A DNA stretch of 26,082 bases. It comes from an uncultured Roseburia sp. (GTDB lineage Bacteria > Bacillota > Clostridia > Lachnospirales > Lachnospiraceae). Positions within the stretch are counted from its first letter, which is position 1. Each line of letters opens with the position of its first letter. The position numbers and the translations under genes are program-made. This document shows positions 1 to 6,851 of the stretch, piece by piece. The stretch lies in assembly GCA_900542495.1 (NCBI GenBank), contig UQNW01000033.1:1-26082 (forward strand), written 5' to 3'. A model generated the notes under the pieces. It did no database searches and was not told where the DNA came from. It was given only the letters and a program-made list of their open reading frames with translations.

Positions 1-15
1 GGGGATAGAGATTAG
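1..15 (+). CDS. 3' end of an upstream ORF (partial)
   Basis: Reading from base 1 in frame 1 gives Gly-Asp-Arg-Asp and then TAG at 13-15. This stop shares one base with the GTG start of the DUF3990 gene (TAGTG), an arrangement typical of translational coupling. In related genomes a DUF3791 gene often lies on either side of a DUF3990 gene, so a small DUF3791-type partner is a reasonable guess. Four residues cannot identify it, and other frames are also possible. Confidence 0.25.
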   Translation, partial: GDRD

Positions 16-581
16 TGCTTGAGTTAAAAGATGGATTTGTTCTCTATCATGGAAGTTATTGTGAAGTAAAAGAGCCAGAACTTGCCAAATGTGCAAAGAG
101 AAAAGATTTTGGGCAGGGATTTTATTTAACAACATCAAAGGAGCAGGCAGAAAGTTTTCTGAGAACCTCAATAGCCAAAGCAATCGCAACCGGAACAATT
201 GAAGAGGGACAGGAGTTTGGATATGTTTCAACTTTTGAATTCAAAACTGTCGGAAAACTTGAAATGCATATTTTTGAAAATGCAGATGTGGATTGGTTAC
301 ATTGTATCGCCGCTCATCGAAAGAAAAAAATGTTTATCGAAGTTGAAAGTGAAATGGCGAGATATGATATCATCGCAGGAAAGATTGCGGATGATGCAAC
401 AAACGCAACCCTAACTGCTTACCTTGCTGGGGCTTTCGGGACAGCAGGCGATAAGGAAGCAGACGATTTTTGTATTAAACAGTTGCTGCCCAATAAACTA
501 AAAGATCAATATTGCTTCAAAACAGAAGCCGCTATTAAGTGTCTGAAATTTGTGAAAGGTGAGAAGATATGGCTGAAGTAA
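15..581 (+). CDS. DUF3990 family protein, ADP-ribosyltransferase-like
   Basis: This 188-residue protein carries the DUF3990 hallmarks: an LYHGS segment (His12) near the N-terminus, then KDFGQGFYLTT (Tyr37) followed by EQA. These resemble the His and Tyr of the H-Y-E triad of ADP-ribosyltransferase folds. A late segment, QYCFKTEAAIKCLKF (from residue 165), lies where the third triad residue would be expected, but it shows Gln rather than an obvious Glu. The target and activity are unknown. The start is GTG, supported by its overlap with an upstream stop. The gene overlaps the following DUF3791 gene by 13 bases, so the two are probably translated together. An ADP-ribosylating toxin or effector with small partner proteins is an inference. 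The family call is firm and the activity is not. Confidence 0.75.
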   Translation: MLELKDGFVLYHGSYCEVKEPELAKCAKRKDFGQGFYLTTSKEQAESFLRTSIAKAIATGTIEEGQEFGYVSTFEFKTVGKLEMHIFENADVDWLHCIAAHRKKKMFIEVESEMARYDIIAGKIADDATNATLTAYLAGAFGTAGDKEADDFCIKQLLPNKLKDQYCFKTEAAIKCLKFVKGEKIWLK

Positions 582-799
582 CAATTCCAAAGGAAAAAAT
601 GAATTATACAATAGACCTTCTTATCACTATGGTGACAGATGAAATCGCAGAAGAGACGGGAAAGGACAGAAATGAGATATTGACAGATTTTCTATGTTCA
701 AAGACAGGAAAAGCACTGTATGATGAGAAAACAAAGCTGTGGTGCAATGGCCCGGCATATATAGCTGAATTGTATAGGGAAGAGTTAAAGAAATCCTGA
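569..799 (+). CDS. DUF3791 family small protein
   Basis: This is a 76-residue acidic, mostly helical protein with no signal peptide or membrane segment. Its pattern, a hydrophobic N-terminal helix, 'EETGKDRNEILTDFL', then 'GKALYDEKTKLW' and a C-terminal tyrosine-rich helix, fits DUF3791, a family repeatedly found next to DUF3990 genes. The start ATG lies inside the end of the DUF3990 gene, and AAAGGTGAG just upstream serves as the ribosome site. Its role is unknown; a partner or antidote of the DUF3990 protein is suggested only by the constant pairing. A strong terminator follows 55 bases after the stop. Confidence 0.65.
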   Translation: MAEVTIPKEKMNYTIDLLITMVTDEIAEETGKDRNEILTDFLCSKTGKALYDEKTKLWCNGPAYIAELYREELKKS

Positions 800-854
800 T
801 ATCGGATTTGAGATGAATGCATACCCAGCTGATTGTCAAATGGGCAGAGTTTGA

Positions 855-895
855 GAAAACGTGTCAATAAAAGTGTTGACACGTTTTCTTTTTTT
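855..895 (+). terminator. Intrinsic terminator after the DUF3990/DUF3791 pair
   Basis: A perfect 13-bp stem (855-867 with 876-888; arms GAAAACGTGTCAA and TTGACACGTTTTC) and an 8-base loop are followed by an unbroken run of seven T. It ends the DUF3990/DUF3791 transcript and isolates it from the downstream DUF3793 gene. Confidence 0.9.
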
Positions 896-909
896 AGGTA
901 ATATATGCC

Positions 910-930
910 TATAAGTTAGATATAACTAAC
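910..930 (+). promoter_or_regulatory. -10 region plus palindromic operator before the DUF3793 gene
   Basis: A -10-like TATAAG (910-915) runs into GTTAG-ATATAA-CTAAC (915-930), an inverted repeat with 5-bp arms. The same GTTAG-N6-CTAAC layout, also against a -10 box, recurs at 1586-1601 before the flavodoxin gene. Its place over the probable transcription start suits a repressor. The arms resemble half-sites of DtxR/IdeR/MntR-type metal repressors; that assignment is inference. No convincing -35 box was seen. Confidence 0.5.
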
Positions 931-949
931 CATATAAAAGGAGGCAGCC

Positions 950-1573
950 GTGAGTCAGGAAGTTTATGAGATGATCAAAAGAATGGACAGAGAGAAGATC
1001 GAGACGCATCTTGTCATACAGTGTGCACCTATGATCTCCGGTATCAAAATCTCAAATCTTCTGATCGTGGAGCGGAGCATGGCAGCACAGGTCAGACGTG
1101 TTTTGAACCGTTCCGGAATTTCATGGTTTCTGTTGTTGGAGAACGAGGAAAAAGTGACGTATCTGCTTTACTGCAAAGAGGAACTGGAAGACTATTTAAA
1201 AGAGAAAAATGTCTGTCAGTCCATGAAACGGTTTGGCTATGAAAACCTTGATCTTTCCGTAGTTTTAAGCCAGTTTCAAAAACGGTATGAAAGCTATATG
1301 AGCCAGAGAGGCGGTTTTCCACATGAAATGGGACTGCTGCTTGGCTATCCGGTGGAGGATGTAGAGGGATTCATTGAAAATCAAGGCAGAAATTACCTTT
1401 ACTCCGGATACTGGAAAGTGTACGGTCATGTGGAGGAGAAGGTTGCTTTGTTTGAACGGTACGAGGAAGCAAGAAGGCTTTTACTACAGTTTTTAGCAAA
1501 GGGATTCTGCGTAAAAGATATGATTGCAGAGTCCAGAAAACAACTTGTTTTAACAGATGGATGTGTTGCTTAA
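950..1573 (+). CDS. DUF3793 family protein
   Basis: This 207-residue soluble protein matches DUF3793, an uncharacterised clostridial family. Recognisable segments are 'HLVIQCAPMISGIKISNLL' near residue 20, 'LLENEEKVTYLLYCKEELE' near 62 and 'FPHEMGLLLGYPVEDVEGFI' near 123. The start is GTG, chosen because AAAGGAGG (937-944) sits five bases upstream. In clostridial genomes I recall this family near Feo-type iron genes, and here it stands with a flavodoxin and a DUF2325 protein behind a shared palindromic operator. A role in metal or redox adaptation is inferred; no catalytic motif is evident. Confidence 0.75.
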   Translation: MSQEVYEMIKRMDREKIETHLVIQCAPMISGIKISNLLIVERSMAAQVRRVLNRSGISWFLLLENEEKVTYLLYCKEELEDYLKEKNVCQSMKRFGYENLDLSVVLSQFQKRYESYMSQRGGFPHEMGLLLGYPVEDVEGFIENQGRNYLYSGYWKVYGHVEEKVALFERYEEARRLLLQFLAKGFCVKDMIAESRKQLVLTDGCVA

Positions 1574-1578
1574 TTTTA

Positions 1579-1601
1579 TATAATAGTTAGAAAAAACTAA
1601 C
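1579..1601 (+). promoter_or_regulatory. -10 box plus palindromic operator before the flavodoxin gene
   Basis: A consensus TATAAT (1579-1584) is followed at once by GTTAG-AAAAAA-CTAAC (1586-1601), a 5-bp-arm palindrome that extends to AGTTAG/CTAACT. It repeats the arrangement seen at 910-930, so the two transcription units probably share one regulator. No good -35 box was found. Confidence 0.5.
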
Positions 1602-1708
1602 TTAGAAATAAGAAAGAATAGAAAAACAGCAAAACGATAACATTAAAAGAGGGACATATTGATTCCCTGAAAAAAATCGTGAACACTGTAAAAATGGAGG
1701 AAAAAATC

Positions 1709-2140
1709 ATGGATAAAGTAACAATCGTATTCTGGTCACAGTCAGGAAATACAGAGAGCATGGCAAATGCAGTAGCAGAGGGCGTTACAGCAGCAGGAAA
1801 AGAGGCAGTTGTCGTTGACGTTGCAAGCGCATCTTTGGATGACTTAAAAGCTGCAAAAGGATTTGCAATGGGCTGCCCGGCAATGGGAGCAGAAGTGTTA
1901 GAGGAAGGCGAAATGGAGCCATTCGTAAGTGATGTGGAAGGCTTTGCAGCAGGCAAGACAATCGCATTATTCGGTTCTTATGGATGGGGCGACGGACAGT
2001 GGATGCGCGACTGGGTAGACCGCATGAGCGCAGCAGGTGCAACCGTGATCAACGGTGAGGGTGTGATCTGTCAGGAAGCACCGGATGATGATGCAATCGC
2101 AGCGTGCAAAGATTTAGGAAAACAGTTGGCAGCCTTATAA
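1709..2140 (+). CDS. Flavodoxin
   Basis: A 143-residue short-chain flavodoxin, a cytoplasmic FMN electron carrier that can replace ferredoxin when iron is scarce. The phosphate loop SQSGNTES lies at residues 10-17, after the first strand VTIVFW. 'GCPAMGAEVLE' (55-65) and 'GSYGWGDGQWMRDW' (89-102) correspond to the isoalloxazine-binding loops. The ATG at 1709 has GGAGG (1696-1700) eight bases upstream and puts the first strand at the N-terminus; an earlier in-frame ATG would add an atypical ten-residue tail. The palindrome at 1586-1601 suggests metal-dependent control, which fits iron-sparing use. Confidence 0.9.
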   Translation: MDKVTIVFWSQSGNTESMANAVAEGVTAAGKEAVVVDVASASLDDLKAAKGFAMGCPAMGAEVLEEGEMEPFVSDVEGFAAGKTIALFGSYGWGDGQWMRDWVDRMSAAGATVINGEGVICQEAPDDDAIAACKDLGKQLAAL

Positions 2141-2171
2141 TAAGGTAAGAAGTATTACGAAAGGATAATTT

Positions 2172-2450
2172 ATGAGCGTAGTCATTATTGGAGGACATGA
2201 CCGCATGGTGTGTCAGTATAAAAAGATTTGTAAGGAACATAAATGTAAGGCAAAAGTATTTACCCAGATGCCTGCAAAGTTGAGCAGCCAGATTGGGTCA
2301 CCGGATCTGATTATTCTGTTTACCAATACAGTTTCCCATAAAATGGTAAAATGTGCGGTAGCGGAGGCAGAGCGAAGCAATGCTGAGGTGGTAAGATGTC
2401 ACTCCAGCAGTGGAAATGCCTTAAACGAGATCCTGGAAAAAGTTTGTTAA
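2172..2450 (+). CDS. DUF2325 domain protein
   Basis: This 92-residue protein fits DUF2325: 'SVVIIGGHDRM' at the start, a central 'LIILFTNTVSHKMV' and a C-terminal 'VVRCHSSSGNALNEIL'. The predicted fold is alternating strands and helices, like a small Rossmann-type domain. Several Cys and His residues are present, but no defined catalytic set. It follows the flavodoxin by 31 bases and is likely co-transcribed with it; AAAGGA lies just upstream of the ATG. Function is unknown. Its company suggests a redox or metal-stress role. Confidence 0.75.
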   Translation: MSVVIIGGHDRMVCQYKKICKEHKCKAKVFTQMPAKLSSQIGSPDLIILFTNTVSHKMVKCAVAEAERSNAEVVRCHSSSGNALNEILEKVC

Positions 2451-2463
2451 TAATGTACGAAAG

Positions 2464-2515
2464 AAGCAGAGTGAAAGAGCAGGTTAAAAGAGGGCTTTTT
2501 CATTCTGCTTTTTTG
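2464..2515 (+). terminator. Intrinsic terminator after the DUF2325 gene
   Basis: A 17-bp stem (2464-2480 with 2494-2510, two G-U pairs) with a 13-base loop is followed by a T-rich tail. It separates the flavodoxin unit from the cobalamin operon. Confidence 0.85.
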
Positions 2516-2522
2516 CTTTTTC

Positions 2523-2551
2523 TTGCTATTTGAGGGCGCATATGGTATAGT
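2523..2551 (+). promoter_or_regulatory. Promoter of the cobalamin uptake/synthesis operon
   Basis: TTGCTA (2523-2528) is separated by 17 bases from TATAGT (2546-2551), which is preceded by TGG, giving an extended -10. It lies directly upstream of the riboswitch, so transcription would start near 2558. Confidence 0.6.
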
Positions 2552-2584
2552 TCAAACGAACTTTAATGAATATAGAAAACAAAC

Positions 2585-2800
2585 AGGTGTCAGATAGACA
2601 GAAAAAATTCTGCCGAATCTGGTGAAAAGGGAAACAGGTGCGAATCCTGTACGAACTCGTCACTGTATTTAGGGAGCGTATGCTAAAAACTCACTGGGCA
2701 ACCGGGAAGAGGGCAATGCGCGTGGATCTATGAGCCAGGAGACCTGCCTGATTTGTTGTACGGGAAACAATTCGTTTCCATGCCACGAGTAACTGGCTGT
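2585..2800 (+). promoter_or_regulatory. Cobalamin riboswitch 1
   Basis: The conserved core is clear: AAAAGGGAAACAGGTGCGAA then TCCTGTACG and CTCGTCACTGT (about 2622-2665), CACTGGGCAACCGGGAAG (about 2692-2709), and the B12 box AGCCAGGAGACCTGCC (about 2733-2748). A hairpin GCCA-CGAGTAAC-TGGC (2782-2797) presents ACGAG, which can pair with CTCGT (2656-2660) in the core, matching the ligand-dependent L5-L13 kissing interaction. A terminator about 85 bases downstream is the probable output. It should lower expression of the importer and B12 synthesis genes when cobalamin is plentiful. Exact ends are approximate. Confidence 0.93.
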
Positions 2801-2881
2801 ACGGATGAGGAAAATGGAACTGTCGCAATGCATAAGGAATGGAAAAGTGACAGGAATATTTGATCGCAGGATTTTTTGTGC

Positions 2882-2922
2882 AGCGTTTCTTTTTGGAAAA
2901 AAAGAGGCGCTTTTCTTTTTGT
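2882..2922 (+). terminator. Terminator in the expression platform of riboswitch 1
   Basis: A 13-bp stem (2882-2894 with 2899-2911, two G-U pairs) and a 4-base loop are followed by TTTTCTTTTTGTT. Lying between the riboswitch and the first gene, it is the likely off-state attenuator. Confidence 0.8.
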
Positions 2923-3005
2923 TGTACACAGAGATAGAAAAAATCATTTTCGCATGCATGATCTCATCCATAACTATGGCAGAAGGTGTGGAGAAAGGAT
3001 AGGAC

Positions 3006-3485
3006 ATGCAGGAGAATTTAGCAGAAACCACAGTATGGGAAAAAGGAATACATGTGGATCTTCCGGACGGAGAATATGAGATAGAAGCGGTGTTAACAGG
3101 TGGAAGCGGCAGGGCGACGATCACCTCGCCGGCAACCATTTTTGTGCAGGATGAAAAAGCAGTTGTTGAGATAGAGTGGAGCAGTCCGAACTACGATTAT
3201 ATGATTTTAGACGGAGAGACTTATTATCCGGTCAATACGGAGGGCAATTCCGTGTTTGAACTTCCGGTGACAGCCTTTGACACAGAGGTGGCTGTGACAG
3301 CAGATACAACTGCTATGAGCGTGCCGCATGAGATCGATTACACGATATTTTTAGACAGCACATCCATAGCGAATCAGGGAGAAAAACCAATGGCAGTAAT
3401 CGCGGTTATCTATGTTGCGGCAGTGATCGCAGTCAGCGTGGCAGCAATTGCGATACATCGGAAAAGAAAAGAGAAAAAGGCATGA
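3006..3485 (+). CDS. Membrane-anchored NEAT-like domain protein
   Basis: This 159-residue protein has a beta-rich domain (about 17-118) that starts DGEYEIEA and passes through 'GRATITSP' and 'SPNYDYMILDGETYYPV'. It ends FELPV then DTTAMSVPHEIDYTIFLD. A C-terminal membrane helix (about 129-150) precedes the basic tail HRKRKEKK. The layout resembles NEAT-type surface domains that bind heme or other tetrapyrroles. It is the first gene after riboswitch 1 and overlaps the binding-protein gene by 4 bases (ATGA), so corrinoid capture is a reasonable inference. No signal peptide precedes the domain: the frame is closed by TAG at 3000-3002, just before the chosen ATG, which has GAGAAAGGA upstream. Family identity is moderate; the ligand is unknown. 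Confidence 0.65.
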   Translation: MQENLAETTVWEKGIHVDLPDGEYEIEAVLTGGSGRATITSPATIFVQDEKAVVEIEWSSPNYDYMILDGETYYPVNTEGNSVFELPVTAFDTEVAVTADTTAMSVPHEIDYTIFLDSTSIANQGEKPMAVIAVIYVAAVIAVSVAAIAIHRKRKEKKA

Positions 3486-4636
3486 AGCAGGGAAAACGAA
3501 TCGGTATCGTGGTTCTTTTTTGGCTGATGGTCGTGGCTGTGGCAGTAGGCTGTGGCAAAGACACGGATTCGTGGAAAACGACAGAACATACGATCAGTAA
3601 GGAACTTACATACGAGACAAGCATGAAGTTAGATTATGCGACAGAGTTCGCAGTCGATTATTATGACAATGGTTTTACATTGATCTCGATAGCGGACGGC
3701 AGCAGATTTTTGTTAAATACCGAAGATATGGAAGTGCCGCAGGACTTAGCGGACGATATTACAGTTTTAAAAGCGCCGGTGTCGGATATTTATCTGGTCG
3801 CTTCGGCAACCATGGATATGTTTTGCAGCATCGGGGCGTTAGATTCTATCTGCCTATCCGGGCTGACCGCGGAAAAATGGGAGATTCCGGAGGCAAAAGA
3901 GGCAATGGAGAGCGGACAGATCCTTTACGCCGGAAAGTACAATGCACCGGATTATGAGCTGATCTGTTCGAAAAACTGTGAGCTTGCCGTTGAATCGACC
4001 ATGATCGGACATGCACCGGAGGTAAAAGAGAATCTCGAATCTTTTGGGATTCCGGTACTGGTGGATCACTCCAGTTACGAAGCAAACCCGCTTGGCAGGA
4101 CAGAATGGGTAAAACTTTATGGTGTGCTGACCGGAAAAGAGGATGAGGCAGCGAAGGCGTTCGAGGAGCAGAAGCGGTATGTGGAAGAACTTTCGGATGC
4201 CGAAGACACTGGAAAAACAGTTGCATTTTTCTACATCACAACAGCAGGAACGGTCAGCGTGCGGAAAAGCAATGACTACGTTCCGAAAATGATCGACCTT
4301 GCGGGCGGCAGTTATATTTTTGAAAATTTAAAGGGAGAAGATAATGCTGCTTCAAGCGTGAACATGCAGATGGAGGAGTTTTACGCACAGGCGAAAGATG
4401 CAGATTATTTAGTCTATAACAGTACCATTGACGGCAACTTGGAAACGATAGAGGATCTGCTTGGAAAAAGCAGTCTTTTCGAAAATTTTAAAGCAGTAAA
4501 AAATGGAAATGTCTGGTGCATCGGACAAAATCTTTATCAGGATACAATGGATACCGGAAGTATTATCCACGATTTTCATGAGATGCTGACATCGGAGGAC
4601 ACGAATGAACTTACCTATATGTACAGGCTCAAATAG
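3482..4636 (+). CDS. Corrinoid ABC transporter substrate-binding lipoprotein (BtuF-like)
   Basis: This 384-residue protein begins with a signal peptide and lipobox ending AVGC (Cys24), so it should be lipid-anchored on the outer face of the membrane. The body has the two-lobed periplasmic-binding fold of the BtuF/FhuD class. 'LVASATMDMFCSIGALDSI' lies in the first lobe; the second contains 'GKTVAFFYITTAGTVSVRK' and a late 'FKAVKNGNVWCIGQNLYQ'. It overlaps the NEAT-like gene by 4 bases and the permease gene by 32, so the set is co-translated. The cobalamin riboswitch upstream argues for corrinoid rather than siderophore as substrate. Ligand residues cannot be assigned by eye. Confidence 0.85.
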   Translation: MKQGKRIGIVVLFWLMVVAVAVGCGKDTDSWKTTEHTISKELTYETSMKLDYATEFAVDYYDNGFTLISIADGSRFLLNTEDMEVPQDLADDITVLKAPVSDIYLVASATMDMFCSIGALDSICLSGLTAEKWEIPEAKEAMESGQILYAGKYNAPDYELICSKNCELAVESTMIGHAPEVKENLESFGIPVLVDHSSYEANPLGRTEWVKLYGVLTGKEDEAAKAFEEQKRYVEELSDAEDTGKTVAFFYITTAGTVSVRKSNDYVPKMIDLAGGSYIFENLKGEDNAASSVNMQMEEFYAQAKDADYLVYNSTIDGNLETIEDLLGKSSLFENFKAVKNGNVWCIGQNLYQDTMDTGSIIHDFHEMLTSEDTNELTYMYRLK

Positions 4637-5639
4637 AAAAATAAAATATACGGCATGCTTTGTGATTTTAATCTTATTGCTTGTGATTTTTTTCACGATC
4701 AGTGTGTGTGCCGGAAGTGTGTCTATCTCTGTGGCAGACATATGGGGACAGCTGACCGGAGAGGGAGACGAGCTGTATACAACGATCCTGTTTCAGATCC
4801 GCATACCGAGAACACTTGCAGCAATTCTGCTCGGTGGGGCTTTGGCATTGTCCGGATATTTGTTGCAGACTTTTTTTCACAATCCGATTGCAGGACCGTT
4901 CGTACTTGGAATTTCCTCCGGGGCAAAATTATTTGTGGCGGTTGTTATGATCGTATTTTTAAAGTGGTCTCGCACATTATCGTCGGTAGATCTGATCGTG
5001 GCGGCATTTTTAGGATCAATGCTCTCCATGTTTTGTGTCCTTTTAATGTCACCGAAGGTTTCTGATATGTCGTTTTTAGTGCTGATCGGTGTCATGATCG
5101 GCTATATCTGTTCGGCTGTCACGGATTTTTTAGTGACGTTTGCAGAGGATTCGGATATTGTCAATCTTCATAACTGGTCTATGGGAAGTTTTTCCGGTAT
5201 TACGTGGGAAAATGTGAAAACAATTCTGTTAGTGGTAGCGGTCACAGGCATTATGACGTTCTTTTTGTCGAAGCCTATGGAGGCTTACCAGTTAGGTGAG
5301 ACTTATGCAAAAAATATGGGCGTTAATATCCGGCTGTTCCGCGTCCTGCTTGTTCTGCTGTCGAGCATTTTATCTGCGGTTGTGACAGCATTTGCAGGTC
5401 CGGTTTCGTTTGTCGGAATTGCAGTTCCGCAGATTATGAAACGGTTCTTTCAGACCGCAAAGCCAATCGTTATGATACCGGCATGTTTTTTGGGCGGGGC
5501 AGTGTTTTGTATGTTCTGCGATGTTTTAGCGCGGACGGTATTCGCACCGACCGAGATGAGCATCAGCACGGTCACAGCAATTTTTGGTGCTCCGGTCATG
5601 ATCGCAGTGATGTTACGGCAGAGACAGAAGCGATATTAG
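4605..5639 (+). CDS. btuC: Corrinoid ABC transporter permease (BtuC/FecCD family)
   Basis: A 344-residue hydrophobic protein with about nine or ten membrane segments and FecCD family landmarks: 'RIPRTLAAILLGGALALSG', then LLQTFFHNPIAGPFVLG, 'LHNWSMGSFSG' and 'GPVSFVGIAVPQIMKRF'. The last normally reads VPHI; Gln replaces His here. It forms the dimeric channel for BtuF-delivered corrinoid and couples to the ATPase encoded next. The ATG at 4605 has GGAGG (4594-4598) a few bases upstream, which supports this start inside the end of the binding-protein gene. The substrate call rests on family and riboswitch context. Confidence 0.88.
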   Translation: MNLPICTGSNRKIKYTACFVILILLLVIFFTISVCAGSVSISVADIWGQLTGEGDELYTTILFQIRIPRTLAAILLGGALALSGYLLQTFFHNPIAGPFVLGISSGAKLFVAVVMIVFLKWSRTLSSVDLIVAAFLGSMLSMFCVLLMSPKVSDMSFLVLIGVMIGYICSAVTDFLVTFAEDSDIVNLHNWSMGSFSGITWENVKTILLVVAVTGIMTFFLSKPMEAYQLGETYAKNMGVNIRLFRVLLVLLSSILSAVVTAFAGPVSFVGIAVPQIMKRFFQTAKPIVMIPACFLGGAVFCMFCDVLARTVFAPTEMSISTVTAIFGAPVMIAVMLRQRQKRY

Positions 5640-5738
5640 TGTGGCAACGAGTAAGTAGCAGAGACAGATGAAGACATTCGTGCAGAAATGTGTTGTCGCG
5701 GAGCAGGGAAAGTTATCAGAGCAGAAACGAGGTGCGGA

Positions 5739-6851
5739 ATGGAAGCACAGAAACTTTTACATACAGAGCAGTTATCCGTTGGGTACCATGGAAAAAAGCT
5801 GATCGAAAATATTGAGATCTCTTTAAAAAAAGGCGAGATCGTCACACTGATCGGACCAAACGGAGCAGGAAAATCTACCATTTTAAAAACGATCACAAAG
5901 CAGCTGCAGGAGATTTCGGGCAGTGTTTATGTGGAAAACACCGCATTAAAAGGAATGCCGGAAAAAGAGCTGGCAAAGAAGATGTCAATTGTTTTTACAG
6001 AGCGCATCACACCGGAGCTTATGACAGTACGTGACGTTGTGGCAATGGGAAGATACCCTTACACCAGAGGTCTTGGAATCCTTACACCGGAAGATGAGGC
6101 GATTGTGCAGCAGTGCATGGAGCAGATACGGATCACGGATTTAAAAGACCGGGATTTCATGAGCTTAAGTGACGGTCAGAAACAGCGTGTGCTGCTTGCA
6201 AAAGCGTTGTGTCAGAAACCGGAGATACTGATTTTAGACGAACCGACTTCCTATCTGGATGTGAAGTATAAACTGGAATTTTTATCGATGCTGCAGGAAA
6301 TGACGCAGCAGAATAAAATCGGTGTGCTGATGTCGCTGCACGAACTGGATTTAGCAGAGCGTGTGTCCGATAAGATCGTCTGTGTGAAGGGGGATAAGAT
6401 CGCACATTTCGGGACACCGGAAGAGATTTTTACAGAGGGTTTTATCAATGATCTGTATGAGATCACAGAGGGAACGTTTCATGAGGCAAATGGTTCTGTG
6501 GAATTGAAAAAATGTGTGGGAACACCGGAGGTATTTGTCATCGCAGGAAACGGCACCGGAAGCTTTTTATTCCGGCGGCTTCAGCGGGAAGGCATCCCGT
6601 TTGCGGTCGGAATCCTTGGAGAGCAGGATGTGGACTATCTTCCGGCAAAAGCGCTGGCAGATACTGTGATCGCAGAGAAAGCTTATCAGGACTTTTCCAG
6701 GCAGCGTTATGAGGAGGCAAAGCAGGTCATGTTTTCCTGCAAAAAAGTGTTCTGTTGTCAGACGATATTTGGAACACAGAATGAACGTAACAGGCAGCTT
6801 TTAAACGAGGCGGAGGCTGCGGGAATGGAGATTGAATTATGGCAAAAGTAA
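5739..6851 (+). CDS. btuD: Corrinoid ABC transporter ATPase with C-terminal extension (BtuD-like)
   Basis: Residues 1-255 form a complete ABC ATPase: Walker A GPNGAGKST (39-47), signature LSDGQ (143-147), Walker B LILDEP (164-169) and H-loop His201. Residues of about 260-370 are an added domain not found in standard BtuD/FhuC, with a glycine-rich 'VIAGNGTGSFLFRRL' and a strand/helix pattern; its role is unknown. I chose the ATG at 5739, where GAGGTG lies close upstream and the protein starts with the usual first strand. An ATG at 5688 would add 17 atypical residues without a clear ribosome site. It overlaps cbiP by 13 bases, linking uptake to synthesis. Confidence 0.88.
   Translation: MEAQKLLHTEQLSVGYHGKKLIENIEISLKKGEIVTLIGPNGAGKSTILKTITKQLQEISGSVYVENTALKGMPEKELAKKMSIVFTERITPELMTVRDVVAMGRYPYTRGLGILTPEDEAIVQQCMEQIRITDLKDRDFMSLSDGQKQRVLLAKALCQKPEILILDEPTSYLDVKYKLEFLSMLQEMTQQNKIGVLMSLHELDLAERVSDKIVCVKGDKIAHFGTPEEIFTEGFINDLYEITEGTFHEANGSVELKKCVGTPEVFVIAGNGTGSFLFRRLQREGIPFAVGILGEQDVDYLPAKALADTVIAEKAYQDFSRQRYEEAKQVMFSCKKVFCCQTIFGTQNERNRQLLNEAEAAGMEIELWQK

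Noticed and set aside
1597..2042. Long open frames on the minus strand opposite the flavodoxin, and similar antisense frames elsewhere
   Set aside because: They mirror strongly coding + strand genes, lack ribosome sites and show only low-complexity Ser/Pro/Leu-rich translations.
2805..3002. A 65-codon frame between riboswitch 1 and the NEAT-like gene
   Set aside because: It runs through the terminator of the expression platform, has no well-spaced ribosome site and no recognisable protein features; an overlapping frame at 2876-3079 is equally featureless.
5688..5738. Upstream ATG for the importer ATPase
   Set aside because: It would add 17 Cys/Arg-rich residues atypical of ABC ATPases and has no ribosome site; the ATG at 5739 fits the domain start.
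3482..6851. Importer as a siderophore or heme transporter
   Set aside because: The families overlap in sequence, but the cobalamin riboswitch and direct linkage to cbiP favour corrinoid uptake.
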